NCBI GenBank assembly: GCA_050084985.1
Contig: JBITNC010000001.1
Location: 111,848,001 to 111,912,000 of the forward strand
Direction of reading: 5' to 3'
DNA: 64,000 nt
Source of the DNA: Nageia nagi
Lineage: Eukaryota > Pinophyta
Positions 11,116 through 23,100 of this stretch are shown one piece after another. The translations under genes and the position numbers were made by a program. The notes under the pieces were generated by a model. It was not told the origin of the DNA, did no database searches, and saw nothing but the letters and a program-made list of their open reading frames with translations. Each line of letters opens with the position of its first letter. Position 1 is the stretch's first letter.

Positions 11116-11437
11116 TGGGCGGAGGATATAACTTTTTTACTATCATTCCATTCAAGACATCTAAGTAATATACCATTGAAATTTCGTCGATGCAAGATAT
11201 CCCCTATCAAACAATATTCAGCTGCTTTAATTTTAAATGCTTGTCATGATGATTTATTAAGGTTTACAGGAAGAGTTCCAAATTTTAAAAAGTCTATCAA
11301 TTCCTGGTACCAATTATCTTTATCCGTTACGTCAATATTTAATACACTTTGTTCTTCATCTTCTTGTTGTAATGATGATTGAGATAATTGAATTATTTCA
11401 ACTTGAATTGAAGATTTTTTAGGATCTTCTGGGATAA

Positions 11438-11819
11438 GAAATCCAATAGAAGCCATAGCATCTGCGAATCTATTAGATGATCTCAGTGCCACTTCTATAC
11501 TAAATTGATCAAAAGATTTTAATAATTCCTCAACTAACGCTTTATACTTTTGAAGTAAAGGTTCTCTACATTGATAGATTCCTTTCACTTGATTTACGAT
11601 GAGTAAAGAATCTCCAATAATCTTAATTCTTTTGAGTTTTAATTTAATAGTGGTTTTCAATGCTAATATCAAAGCTTCGTATTCCACATTATTATTAGTA
11701 CAAGGAAATTTAAGTTTAAATGAATACGGTATAGGGATTCCTTACGGTGTTATAAATACAACACCTACTCCACCACCTTGTTCACATCGAGAACCATCAA
11801 AGTGTATTGTCATATCCCA
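11438..11819 (-). pseudogene. E1 second RNase H domain (Tat-type, archaeal-like)
   Basis: This RNase H follows the RT-linked one. It begins WDMTIHFDGSRCEQGGGVGV with the first Asp in FDG, continues through NNNVEYEALILAL (Glu) and KIIGDSLLIVNQV (Asp), and ends with RSSNRFADAMASIG (last Asp), so the four acidic catalytic positions are visible. A dual RNase H is a recognised hallmark of the Tat lineage. One stop lies near 11,742 and the stretch 11,688-11,741 reads through it in the same frame. Confidence 0.85.
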
Positions 11820-11899
11820 CTCATCTTTGAGTTCTACAGGTATTTCTATTTCATCTAGTTGAAATATCCCGTCATTGGGTAATTCAATGACAAGTGGTT

Positions 11900-12545
11900 T
11901 ATTATCTTGTAACGGAGCATCAGCAAGATAGTTAGGAATTACTTGTCCTTTTATTGATTTTTGTCCAATAAAATGCAAATCAAATTTAGTTAGGTGCATT
12001 ATCCACTTTGCAGTTCTTGAATTTTGATAGGTTTTATTCATCATATATTTCAACGGGTCCACTTTAGAGATGACATACGTTGTATGATTAAGCATGTAAT
12101 GTCGGAGCTTTTTAGTAGCGAAAATGATAGAAAGACATAATTTTTCCAAATATATGTATTTAATATCATAACTCACAAGTGTTCTACTCAGGTAATATAT
12201 AGCTTGCTCTTTATTATATTCATTCTTCTGAGCAAGCATTGTTCCTAAGGTAGTTTCAGTAGCAGAAACGTATAACAAAAAGGGTATATCTTTTCTAGGT
12301 GGACTTAACATAGGAGGAGATAATAAATATCTTTTAATTCCTCGAAGGCATCTTGTTGCTCTTTACCCCAATGATATTCTTTCCCCTTTTTTAATAGTTT
12401 TGTAAATGGTTTGCATTTATCCGAAAGTTGAGCTATAAACCTCCTAATGGCTTGTAACTTACCCTATAAACTCTGTAATTGTTTAAGATTCACAGGAGGT
12501 GGCATATCTACAACCACCTTCACTTTATTAGGATCTATTTCAATT
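11900..12545 (-). pseudogene. E1 RT-linked RNase H
   Basis: The main block runs from 12,311 downward: PFLLYVSATETTLGTMLAQ, where Ser-Ala stands at the position of the usual Asp-Ala, then AIYYLSRTL, EKLCLSIIFATKKLRHY and finally NYLADAP. It removes template RNA during cDNA synthesis. A frame change lies near 12,540 between RT and this domain. The first catalytic Asp looks replaced (LYVSAT for the family's LYxDAS), which may reflect relaxed constraint on this copy given the intact second RNase H. Confidence 0.8.
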
Positions 12546-13235
12546 CCTCATCGAGACACAATAAATCCTAATAGTTTTCTCGAAGTTACACCAAAAACAC
12601 ACTTTTTTGGATTTAATCTTACTTTATGTTCTAATAATCTGTCCAAGACTTTAATTAGGTCTTTTCCATGATCTATTCGATTTTTGGATCTAACCAACAA
12701 ATCATCAACATAATCTTCTACTATGTCGTGCATATAATCATGGAATATATAAGTCATAGCCCTTTGATAAGTTGCCCCAACATTCTTTAATCTAAAAGGC
12801 ATAACTTTATAACAAAAGATACCCCACGGAGTTATAAAAGCTATTTTATGTTGATCTTCAGGAGCTATTTTTATTTGATTATAACCAGAAAAGCTGTCCA
12901 TCAATGATAGCATATCATGTCCTGCTGTTGAATCTACCAAGCTATCAATGTTAGGTAGAGGGAAATCATCTTTGGGACAAGCTTTGTTAAGATCACAAAA
13001 ATCTGTGCATATTCATATTTTTCCACTTGATTTTTTCATAGGTACCATATTAGATATCCAATCTGAATAATCTATAGGTTGTAGGAATTTGGCTTCTAAT
13101 AATTTATGAAGTTCTTCTTTTACCATTAATGCTATAGTAGGATGCATTTTATGTAATTTCTATTTAACCGGTTTAGTGTCAGACTTTAAGGCTAAATTAT
13201 GCACTACAAGTTTAAGGTCTATTCTAGGCATGTCC
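12546..13235 (-). pseudogene. E1 reverse transcriptase
   Basis: Ty3/gypsy RT. From about 13,150 downward the sequence reads HPTIALMVKEELHKL, then PMKKSSGKIRICTDF, NKACPKDDFPLPNID, SLMDSFSGYNQIKI and the catalytic VEDYVDDLLV (about 12,700), followed by KCVFGVTSRKLLGFIVS. Spacing is normal for the family. There are stops in the upstream part (for example near 13,010 and 13,160), with a clean open stretch from 12,940 to 12,548. Confidence 0.92.
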
Positions 13236-13261
13236 GCATATGACCATGCAAATACCTTTTC

Positions 13262-14561
13262 TCATTCTTTTAATAAGGTTATAATCTCTTCTTGTTCAGT
13301 TTCCATGAGATTTTCTCCTAATTGAATTATTTTAGGATGCTGAGAATCATTACTGATATTTATTTCTAAGACCTTTTCAGTAAGCATATGCGACCCTTCT
13401 TCTAATTGATTTGGTACCAGTATCCAACCATTATCGTTAATGCTATACTCTTCATCACATTCTTGAATTTGCTCATTCGTGCATACTTGATCTTTATAAT
13501 AATCAAATATGTAATCTACGTTTTTGAATTCGTGTACCGAAGGATTAGATGATATAAGAGAAAAATCGGTAATTATTTCATCTGTAGGAGTATCGGCTAT
13601 TATTTTCGTTGGCTTCATCTATTTGTTCACTATTTTGATCTTCAACATCATTCTCTTTTATTATAACCATATTCACCGATGGTATATCAAAACATGAACT
13701 GATTGATGATTCGACATTTCTATTTATTTTTTCTTGTATATCCCTTGGTGAGTACGAATGGTTCCAGGGTGGCTCAGTATTATTTATGAAGAGCACTTTG
13801 ACCCCTTCTAAGACATCCATTTCACTTAACTATTCTTCTATTATATCAATACTTTCTTGTACTATGGATTCCTTCTCTAAAATCTCTTTATTATAATCCA
13901 AATTCTTTTCTTCTGAATTTTCTAATTTAGCAAGAATTTTACATTCATTTTGATAACCTAATCCCCTTTTATCAGTGGGATATTGATATTGTAATTCAAT
14001 TATGTCTCGTGGACCTTGTTCATACCGACCCAATCCTCGTCCTTGCCAATTACATTTGTTAAAATAGTTTAATACAAATGTTCTTGAACAAGGTGATAAA
14101 TATTTCATATCATTATCGAAATTTCTTTCATATGTTTGATTGGGTATCGTTGACATCGGATCTACTATTCCCGCATAGATAAACATGGTTTGATTAGGTA
14201 CTTCCCCTAAAGGTACTATTTGTCCAATCACACTAGGTGATTCAGATGCTTTACCCACTTCTTGTAATGATGGTATATTAAATACCACATCATCTACATC
14301 ATATTCTCGCATCCCTAAATCCATTAATTTAACTTTCACTGGATATACACTAGATGAGTCATTATTAGATGTAGTATTCACTTGTTTTGATGAAGAAGCT
14401 CCATATTTTTCATCTAAAGTCTTAGCAACCCTTTCCCAACCATCTCTATCCTGTATAGCTATATCACTTTTTCCTTTTATGACTTCAGATTGATTTGTAT
14501 TTTTGTTCATCAATATGGTTGATAAGTTAGGAGATGGTAATGTCACTTTACTTGGATCCAA
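13262..14561 (-). pseudogene. E1 protease-RT linker with G-patch-like motif
   Basis: Two frames cover this part: 14,561-13,578 and 13,618-13,262, overlapping by 41 bp, so one frameshift separates them. It contains WQGRGLGRYEQG and KRGLGY, the glycine-rich G-patch-like motif seen between protease and RT in many Tat-lineage polyproteins, followed by a long acidic stretch. G-patches bind nucleic acid or helicases in other proteins; the role here is not known. Confidence 0.7.
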
Positions 14562-14705
14562 AATTAAATTACAATGTGAATAAGGGTCTGGATCTTTAAA
14601 CGCACAATGAACTTTATCTTTGTAGATGTATTTTAAACATCCATGGTAAGTTTATGGGACACATTGCATTTCTCTAATCCATGGATGTCCTAAAAGAACG
14701 TTATA

Positions 14706-15092
14706 TTATATAATGTTTCCTTCAATTATATGTAATAAAGTTTGCACGATCTTAGCCCCTACTATAATCGGTAGCACGATTGATCCCAAAGTTGAACATA
14801 CTGCATCATTAAATGCCCTAATTTGTAAAGAAGGGGCTAAGATAAGTGAATCTGACAAATTCAAATTTTTATATGCAGCCTCTGAGATTATATTTATAGC
14901 TGAACCTTCATCTATCAGAATTCTTTTAAACAATTTCCCATCTACTTTACCCATTATATGTAAAGGTGGATCAAGTCTGCCTTGTCCATCATTTTTTAAT
15001 TTTTCTTGTTCATAGAAGGTAATACTAGGTTGTTGAGATATCTTCAAACTTTCAACTATTGAAATAAAATTATCGAGGTTACTAATATCCAC
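14706..15092 (-). pseudogene. E1 aspartic protease
   Basis: Retroviral-type protease, which would cut the Gag-Pol polyprotein. It shows KRILIDEGSAINIISEAAYK and later IRAFNDAVCSTLGSIVLPI, the typical flap and hydrophobic blocks. The active site reads D-E-G rather than D-[ST]-G, an unusual residue next to the catalytic Asp; related Tat elements vary here, so it may not be damage. About 130 residues, normal length. Confidence 0.82.
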
Positions 15093-15281
15093 TTGAATTT
15101 CTTGTAGAATTTAATTCATAGCTTCCCTATAACTCCCAAATTGTTGTAATAGCTCAAATAAAGTCATCTTAACCAGAGACATCTTTAATTGTCGTTGAAG
15201 AGCACCCTTTATCAAAACCTTAGGTTGTTGTGGAGGAGGTATAGGTTGTATATTAATTGGATTTGATATCAATTGATTTTT

Positions 15282-17984
15282 TCATGGGTTATCTTGTTTA
15301 TCTTGATATTGTTGTGCTCTTGTAGCTATACCAATCATGTGTATTGAATCATCTATAGTCCCTATAAATGGGGTATCTTTATCATTGCATGTATAGTTCA
15401 TTTGATTTGGGATAATCACCACATTATTAGCCTGATGTGAAGGTAAGGGATTTTGATATATCCCTAAATTTTGATTCAGAGGCACAACTGGATTATCCAC
15501 ATCTATTTTCCCACCATCTATCAAGTCTTGAATTTTATGCTGTAAAGTTCGACATCTATTTGTCTTATGTCCCTTTTATCTATGATAAGCACAAAATTCA
15601 TTCTCTCTATACCATTTTTTCCTTTAGCATCAGGATTCTCTGGTTTTATTTCAGGTAATGTAATCATACCATTATCACATAATTTTTTAAGTATTTTAGA
15701 TAATGGTTCTGATAATGGGGTAAAATATCTCTTAGGCTTAGGTTCAACCTTTTCTTCAATTTTTGGAGCTTGACCAGAATCTTCCATCATAGCTATTTGA
15801 TTACTTTGTGGTTGTTTACTAGTGTTCTCATGTTGATTGCCCTTCTTGTATTCCTTCTTCTTGAGTTTCAGTTCTCCATCTTGAATTTTAACCTGTGCAA
15901 TAGCTTCTTCAAAAGTCTTATGTTGTTGAATTTGGAGAACACTAGCTATTGGTCTTAGACAACTTTGACTAAACAATTTAACCAATTCTTCTTGTGGTAT
16001 TGTATAAGGCATACTAGTAAGTATAGCCTACCATCTTGAGATGTAATCTTGTATGGTTTCATCAAAAAATTATTGTAATCTTGTAAGATCTGTAATGGAA
16101 GATTTTTCTTTAATATTGATTCTAAAGTGCTCAAGAAATTGATCAGCCAATTGTTCGAATGTATATAAACTATGTATAGGTAAACCATTATATCAATCCA
16201 AAGCTTGACCTGCAAGTATCATAGGAACATACATAACATCAATGAGTCATCATTGGCTATCTGATAACTAGAAAATGCAAATTTTCTCAAGTGTTCTTTG
16301 GGATCTTCTCTTTCTTTAAATGGTTCTATTTTAGGAAGTTCAAACCTATAAGGTAATTTCTTTTTCGGAACACTTGGATGAATAGGCTCATTACAAATGT
16401 TCTTATAATTTAACTTCTTAAGCCCTTGAACATTCATCTCTCGATTCATGAAATCCTTCAAAAAGTCTTCTAATTCCTTATCAATTCTTTGACCTTGAGT
16501 ATGTCTATGATGTCTTCGAGTATTCGGATCCTTTTCTAAGATGGATCTTGACATGTGAGACTCATAGTCAAAAGGAAACTCTGATGGTGTGGGGGCAATA
16601 TTTTAAGAGGTGACTGATGTTGCGGACTAGGGATTTTAGGAGGTTCTTGGTATATACTTTTTCCATATAACTCTTTTCCTTTGTAATCAGGTTGTTTCAT
16701 TTGCTTTTGAGTTTGTTCCACCCAACTTTTAATAGAATCTTGCTTTTGTTTATCATATAATCTTTGTAATTCTAGTTCTTTATCCCTCTTATTTTGTAAC
16801 AAAATGGCTACCTCTTTATCCCTTGTTTCTTGTCTATCTAAGTAAGGATCTCGATATCTCCGTATTTGACTTCCTTCAGGAGTTTTGGGTTTCCAATTTT
16901 TAATCCTTTAATATTCCTCCCACTGTCTTTGTTTTTCTTTCTCCATACGTAGATGTTGCTCCCTTTTGATTTTTTCTTTTTCTAATTCTTCAAGTTGTAA
17001 TTCTCTTAAATGTAGTTGAATCTCATGCTCTTTATGAAGTCTTTTCTTTTCTTGTTCTAGGAATTCACTTCTCTCTTTGTTTATTTGTTCTTGTTCTATT
17101 AATTTCTTTTTATCCCTAAAAAGTTTATCTTCCATTTGTTTAAATTTATCTTCTTGTTCTTGAATTTTAAGGACTTCATTACTTCTTCTATTTTCTTCCT
17201 TTAGGAGATATTGCATCTCCATGGCCCTTTTAATCTCATCGGCATATACTTCCGTGAATCTTTGACCCATTTTTGTTGTATATAATCATCTTCATTCTTT
17301 TAGTTCTTCAAAAGAAGGTATCTCTTCTACTACAAATTTAGATGTCCTTCTATCTAATCTTCCCTTTGAAGAGTAATATTTTTCCATTTACTTTATTGAA
17401 AGAGCTCTTTGAGATAAATTACTTACAGGTATTGCTACTTCATTTTTTCCTAATTCGAGAGATTTATGAGAAAGAGGAAGTCCTTCTTTTCTAATCAAAG
17501 AACTGATTATTCGACCATCTGGTAATTGACGAATGACTCTATCATAGATAAATTTATAATACGGTTTAGTCTCTGGTACCACTATGGTTCCAACCTGAGA
17601 TCTATCCTCATCAATTTCTAAGTTATGATGCCTTTGATCTCATTTTTCTACATCTCCTGGTACACTAGAAGACGTCTTAGGAATATCTCTATGATTAGCT
17701 AGACAACGATGAATTTCAATTAACTCTTCATCTAACACTTGCATTCTAGACTTAGTAATATGATCTTCTATACTTTATCTTTGCAATTTAGATTGATCAT
17801 AATCCCAATCTTTATCATTACCTTCATAATGACCTTCCCATGAATCTACTTCATCTAAAAGAGGTGGCCTCCTAATCGAAGACTCTATCAAATCCATATT
17901 ATCTATATCTATTTCTTGTATTTCAAATGGGTATTCTTGTATTTCCTTAACGGCCATACTTCTAGTTTGAACCATTATAAACAA
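15282..17984 (-). pseudogene. E1 gag
   Basis: The N-terminus is MVQTRSMAVKEI (start near 17,975-17,984). A very long Glu/Lys-rich coiled coil follows (17,270-16,540) and then the capsid-like Retrotrans_gag domain from about 16,350: FELPKIEPFKEREDPKEHLR, then a frameshifted continuation (16,215-15,955) and MPYTIPQEELVKLF. A CCHC-like zinc finger lies near 15,540-15,600 (CAYHR...KGHKTNRCRTLQHKI), split between two frames. The tail (15,524-15,282) leads into protease. At least three frameshifts and several stops. The coiled coil is long for a gag and could support particle assembly. Confidence 0.85.
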
Positions 17985-18980
17985 ACATCGTAAAAAGAGA
18001 ACTTCATTTTTATCTTTTATATTATGTTTTCAAGAAAACAATTTAATGCACAAACATCCTACATGCAAATTTACTTCTAACGATGTGATTATCTTTTTAA
18101 CTTTTTTCACATATTTTTAATATCTAAGTTAAATGAACGATATGAGTTGTTCACTTTTAGTCTTTTAATTTTCCTAATTTTGTTTGACTAGTCAAGTGTT
18201 AAACAAGGTAGGTTGGGTAATTCTAAGTAATTTTTACAAGCTTCTATGGCTTTTGGCTTGGTTCTAGAAGAGTCTCCTTTTTTGACTCCTACCTAAAGGA
18301 GAGTCACCTTGGTAATCACCTCCAAGTGTGACTGGCTCTATGGCTTCAAATGTGTTATGTCGGTGGGTACAAAGAAGTAAGAATTAACAGTTGGTAGTGA
18401 CATCCAACTCGTTAATGTTCAATTATATCCTTTAAGGCCTTATGAAATGTAATTTAAACAAGTAAGATGCAATTATGCATACTACCCTCCCGAACATTCA
18501 TGTCCATTCATTTATCTTATCTTAATGTGATGCAATCAAAAGTTTATTATAAGATAGATCTTGACCTTAATAAACCCCGTTGTTCTTTTTTAATTATAAT
18601 GTATCCAACCTCTTAGTGATGTTCATTAACCCCTTCCAGCTATGGAAGTATTATGTGTAGTAAATTTCCAAATAAGATGTGAATAAATTTTACCTCTTTC
18701 ACTTAACTTATTTTTGATCACTTAATATCGCTCGAAGTGCAAAAGTGAGAGCATACTTTGTTAAGTGAAAGTACTTAGTGTATTCGAATCCACCCAATTC
18801 ATTAACCCTTTAATGTGATTTGTACTATCCAAAACCCCGATTTATTTTCCTTAAGTTCATTCCAAATTGAGTGTGATTCATTTACCTCTTCCAATTATGG
18901 AAGTATTATGTGTAGTAAATTGCCTCCTCTTACTAGTAAGAGGTCATTAGATGTAGATAAATTAACCCAATTAATGATAG

Positions 18981-19238
18981 TGTGAGTGTGAAAGAAAAGA
19001 AAAGTTAATTTACCCCTTCTTATCAAGTCTATTCTGGTCACCTTAGATCGCTCGAAGCGCAAAGAGAGAGCATAAGTAGACAAGATAAAAAGTATTAATG
19101 TGTATGTAGTGTGAATGTGAAAGAAAAGAAAAATTAATTACTCCTTCTTATCAAGTCTATTCTGGTCACCTTAGATCGCACGAAGCACAAAGGGAGAGCA
19201 TAAGTAGACAAGATAAAAAGTATTAAGTGTACGCGCCC
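18981..19238. repeat. 129-bp tandem duplication in the E1 leader
   Basis: Copies start at 18981 and 19110 with TGTGARTGTGAAAGAAAAG and share CAAGTCTATTCTGGTCACCT and AGAGCATAAGTAGACAAG. The few differences include CpG-to-CA changes. Confidence 0.85.
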
Positions 19239-19434
19239 TTCACCCAAAGCATGAAAATAAATACATAACTTCATACATAAAGTAAATTAATAAAAGATAT
19301 GCATTTAACCTTTTCTACCCATTCTTATATGCACTCTAGGCAAAGGAATCACACTCAAAAATATTTTTTCATAACATAATTTTATTTTACTTTTTCAGAA
19401 ATAGCAAAAAGAGATAAAACGACCTGGATATGAG

Positions 19435-19590
19435 TCATCGGTGTTTAGATAGGGAACACTGGCATTTAGTGATAGTCATCGGCATTTGATTACGATCATT
19501 GGCATTTAATGACAATCGTTGGCATTCGATACCAATTGCTGGTGTTTAATGATAGTCACTAGCGTTCGATACCAGTCATCGGTGTTTCTA
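19435..19590. repeat. Degenerate ~21-bp repeats next to the E1 PBS
   Basis: About seven imperfect units of GTCATCGGCATTTGATAAC type. They are the same family as at 4246-4365 and within the LTRs, so the repeat marks both ends of E1. Confidence 0.7.
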
Positions 19591-19715
19591 CAACAAATTC
19601 CTGAAAAAGCATAGAACCCAAAATTTGAAGTTAATATGTAGAAAAATATGAAAAAAAAACTAGAGAATAGAAAGGTAGAATCATAGACAAAATATCTCCC
19701 TCTCAATAACAGAGG

Positions 19716-19734
19716 GGCCCTCCTTCTAGTGCCA
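19716..19734 (-). other. E1 primer-binding site candidate
   Basis: On the minus strand the LTR end ...GCAACA is followed by TTC and then TGGCACTAGAAGGAGGGCC. It starts with TGG, complementary to a tRNA CCA end, at the expected distance. I cannot name the tRNA from sequence alone. Confidence 0.65.
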
Positions 19735-19737
19735 GAA

Positions 19738-20569
19738 TGTTGCAATGAAAATTGAGCTGGAATATAGAATAACATAAAATAAAAATTACTCTTCAATCTT
19801 CATTGAACCTCAAATTATATAACATAGATAAACATGTTGTAATTGCAAAATGATATTCAATCTCAGTTCAAACTACAATTTGCCCTTAGAAGGGACTTTT
19901 ACAAATGTATGTGCCAAAATAAGAGTATTAAATCTCCATTGTTTTTGGGTTACTTGCTTCTCTTCTTGATATAGACAACCTGTAAATCCTACACACATGC
20001 AAGAGACAATAACATCAAAGCATCTATGTATAACATTGTATTAAAATGAAGCTAGCATAAAACAATAAAAGGAATGAGTTCATAAGATTTTGGCAGCATT
20101 ACCCTACTTCAAAATCGAGTTCAATTGGGATCCATATTGCTTTGTATTAGCTTGTATTTATAGATTTTTAGGTGAGACGTTCCAAGGCTCAAAAGGGGAA
20201 GTGAAGAGTCACCGTAAGTCGTAACTGACCTCCTCTATCCACCTCATCATGGAAGATGAAGCGTTCCAACTTCCTTTTTTGATTTTTGTTTAGCTATTGC
20301 AGAGTCGCCGGTGTTTGTATGTCAAACGCCGACGATCACCTCAAAACGCCAACATTTGATATGGAACACCGACGACTGGTTAATTATACTATAATGACCA
20401 CCTAAAAGTCAAATTTCATCAAAAAGGGGTCATGTGACCATTCATTTTGCATACACTCAATGAGAGCTATCCAATAATAGGGTTTCTAAACCTATTTTAT
20501 GTTGTCACACCGAGTTATGATTATTCTAATGTTTACTTAGTTAACGAGGGACATTTTTAGGTGTCTACA
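19738..20569 (-). repeat. E1 5' LTR (in element sense)
   Basis: This 832-bp direct repeat pairs with 2925-3756. In element sense it would hold the promoter, with a TATA-box candidate at 20154-20163, and it is followed by a PBS three bases inside the element. Confidence 0.95.
20154..20163 (-). promoter_or_regulatory. TATA-box candidate of the E1 5' LTR
   Basis: The minus strand reads CTATAAATAC, a canonical plant TATA sequence, well inside the LTR. The same box is at complement(3341-3350) in the other LTR. Confidence 0.5.
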
Positions 20570-20574
20570 ATTAG
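20570..20574. other. E1 target-site duplication, right copy
   Basis: ATTAG immediately follows the LTR end ...TCTACA and matches the left copy at 2920-2924. Confidence 0.9.
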
Positions 20575-23100
20575 ATATTAAAAAATAAAAGCATAATTAA
20601 AATGCTAATGGAAAATAAAAAATAAATACTAAAAAATATTAATTAAACTTCTATATGTCCATCTAATCTTTGGCTTTTAAATTCATAAAAAAGTAGAGTT
20701 TTTGATAACATGGTCAAATGTCTCCTTTATATAGAAGGATTTTAGAAGAACTATACTAGCTATCTTTTTTCAAAGACATCATCATCATGTGTATGATGAG
20801 TATCATCTTCTACATAAAATATTGACTTAATTAAATCATTCAATATACTTTATTCTTGATTATCATTAATATCCTTTATTTCTTCATGATTATCATTATC
20901 ATCACTATTTGCATCGATGACTACATGAATAGGATCTATTGGATTTGGGTTTATTAGGATATAAATAGAATCCTTAATGCTTAATACTTCACATAGTCTC
21001 TTCCTCTATCTCCAACTTATATTTTTTTGATGCATAATTGGTGGATGTTTAAATGATCTTCCATAATGGTATGACTATCTAGTGATTGTTGATGTGCCTA
21101 TCAATGAATTAATTATTATAAATCATTAAAAGGTATATCATAATTTAAAAGTAAATATTACTATTATTTTTTACAAGTTTAATATATATCAAGTTTTTTA
21201 AGGTGTGGTTATGAGTTTACCATAATATTACTTATTATTAAGTGAATAAAAGCATCATATTTTTCAAGGTGCAATAAATATTTGCTAAGGAAAAATTACC
21301 ACTATCAATAATTATGTCATTACTTACAATATATAACAAGTAACTATTAATAACTATAACAATAAAAACACTTTCAATAGTTTTGTAGATATAAAATATT
21401 ATGTTTAACAAGTCATAACTTTCTACTACAATGTTATCCAATTATTACTAGAACTAGCTCCTTTATCTCGATGCTTTGGTCCTAATTTAATTATTATATT
21501 TAGATATCCTAAATCCAAATTCTTCTTACATAGAGGAATAGGTATTCTAAAATTGTAGTATAATAATAGCTCATCTCTAGGTTTAAGATTTACAACAAGA
21601 ATAACACATACATATTTTTTTATTCATAAATTCTTCTTTATTCATGTGGAAATCCATAAATCATTGAAAATTCATTACCTTTAGAATTGTTTATGGATAG
21701 TGTAATATTTCCATGTAACCTAGGTCAACCATAAATGTAATTATGATTGTTACCTTCAATTGTTGAGGAATTTCTATACATACCATATGTAGACATACTA
21801 AACAAAGAAGCAATCAATGTTATCCATTCCTGACAAGTGTAAGTTAGCCCAAAAACTAGAATCAATGATGGTATTATTGTACCTATATGAATGTTTACTA
21901 GTGATAATATGTTCAAGTCCATACCACCATTCCATAAAATTTCAAAAAGTTTGGTCATGTATGATTTACCATAATAAATGAATGGTTCATAGGCTCTTGA
22001 AAAATCATATTGTTTATGCTATGCATTGTATATTCAATGTTCGTATTTAGTCCTATATAATTTTAATTCATTGGATGAAAAAGGTAAATCATCTACACCA
22101 TCAAATGGTAGCTCAATTAGCTTCTAATTTGCATAACTATGTGCAAGGGATCTTTAAAGTTATTCTTGATGTCTCATTCTTACAACAAGTAGATTAATTG
22201 GATCCTAGTTTTAATCTGATGAGTCTCCAAGTTATGATTTGAGTTCAACATTCTATTTTAGATGTTTAGAATATCTAGTAAGTTCAAATAGACCAAAGTG
22301 GATATTGCATACTATAGGAGCTATTGCAACCTCTATCTTTTGTATGCCATCAACATCATAATAATGTATTTATACGAATTCCCTTCATTTCCATTCTCTA
22401 CCCTTACAATTTGAACACACACATAAAATATATGCTGAAAATAGAGAGTGATAGCATCATTCAATCCTATTATCTCATGATCAACCATCATTTCAAATTC
22501 TAGAATTACACATCCCATTGGAAAAAACTCTATAGCTATGTTATCTCTTTCCCTTGTTGACTTAAGATTTTTTAATAAGAATTATTGATGTTACGCATAA
22601 TTATTAAAATATCAATATAAATAAGAAATATTAATAGGATTTGATGCTAATTTTAAAAATCAAATCATAAATAAATGTTAATTACATCAACATCTTCATC
22701 ATCTTGAGATGATAGATATGGGTTGTCATTTAGTTGACCAGGATTGAAGTTGTCTTCATGTAATATTATCCATATAAATAGAAACTTGTTAAATATTGCA
22801 TATTGTTTAAATGAGATCCTTCATTTATAATAAAATTTGTATGCACATTAATGAAATGCATATAATTAAGAATCAATGGTAGTATAATCTCATCCTTAAT
22901 TGAATCGATTGATACATCCTCCTTCCTAGGGTGATGAAATGGTGATAACTCATCATTAGATGGAACATAACTCCTATGAATCAACATAATGATAAAAAGC
23001 CAATGACAATATTGATGTAATGAACTCACTTGCCTACTTTATAATTAAATCAATTTAGAAATAATAGTTACTACATTTTATTATTTAAAGATATCAATAT
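20575..23100 (-). pseudogene. Unrecognised minus-strand gene remnant, right flank of E1
   Basis: Several minus-strand stretches read like decayed protein, although I recognise no family. From right to left: 23,029-22,766 (HHPRKEDVSIDSIKDEIILP), 22,518-22,333 (EIIGLNDAITLYFQH...NEGNSYKYI), then in a shifted frame near 22,330-22,265 (VAIAPIVCNIHFGLFELTRY), 21,958-21,725 (FEILWNGGMDLNILSLVNIH), and 21,600-21,470 (LKPRDELLLYYNFRIP...LGPKHRDKGA). A last acidic stretch is near 20,900. Before E1 inserted this was upstream of the TNP2-like fragment, so it may be another part or second gene of that transposon, or a separate captured or virus-derived gene. Stops and frameshifts throughout. Confidence 0.4.

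Larger units (their letters stand above)
17985..19715. other. E1 leader between PBS and gag
   Basis: About 1.7 kb without ORFs, long for a Ty3/gypsy leader. It holds a 129-bp tandem duplication and ~21-bp repeats next to the PBS (both listed) and a partial duplicate pair at about 18,632-18,672 and 18,882-18,924 (CTATGGAAGTATTATGTGT-like). Confidence 0.6.
2925..20569 (-). mobile_element. E1: complete 17.6-kb Ty3/gypsy LTR retrotransposon, Tat lineage
   Basis: Two 832-bp direct repeats (2925-3756 and 19738-20569) begin TGTTGCAATG and end GGTGTCTACA on the plus strand. They are flanked by an exact 5-bp target duplication, ATTAG, at 2920-2924 and 20570-20574. The genes read on the minus strand, so the LTR at 19738-20569 is the functional 5' LTR. 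The order is 5' LTR, PBS, long leader, gag, protease, G-patch-like linker, RT, RNase H, second RNase H, integrase, extra sense ORF, antisense PMD gene, PPT, 3' LTR. Two RNase H domains plus extra ORFs are the signature of the Tat/Ogre lineage. I count about 40 substitutions between the LTRs by eye (~95% identity), mostly transitions. Stops and frameshifts in every ORF make it non-autonomous now. Confidence 0.95.

Noticed and set aside
11083-15958. Plus-strand ORFs of 70-100 residues across the E1 pol region (for example 11,083-11,382, 14,713-15,015)
   Set aside because: Shadows of the minus-strand gag-pol frames, which carry all recognisable motifs.
20575-23100. Endogenous viral gene (for example movement or coat protein)
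   Set aside because: Some blocks looked vaguely virus-like, but I could fix no hallmark residue. Kept only as unassigned remnant.
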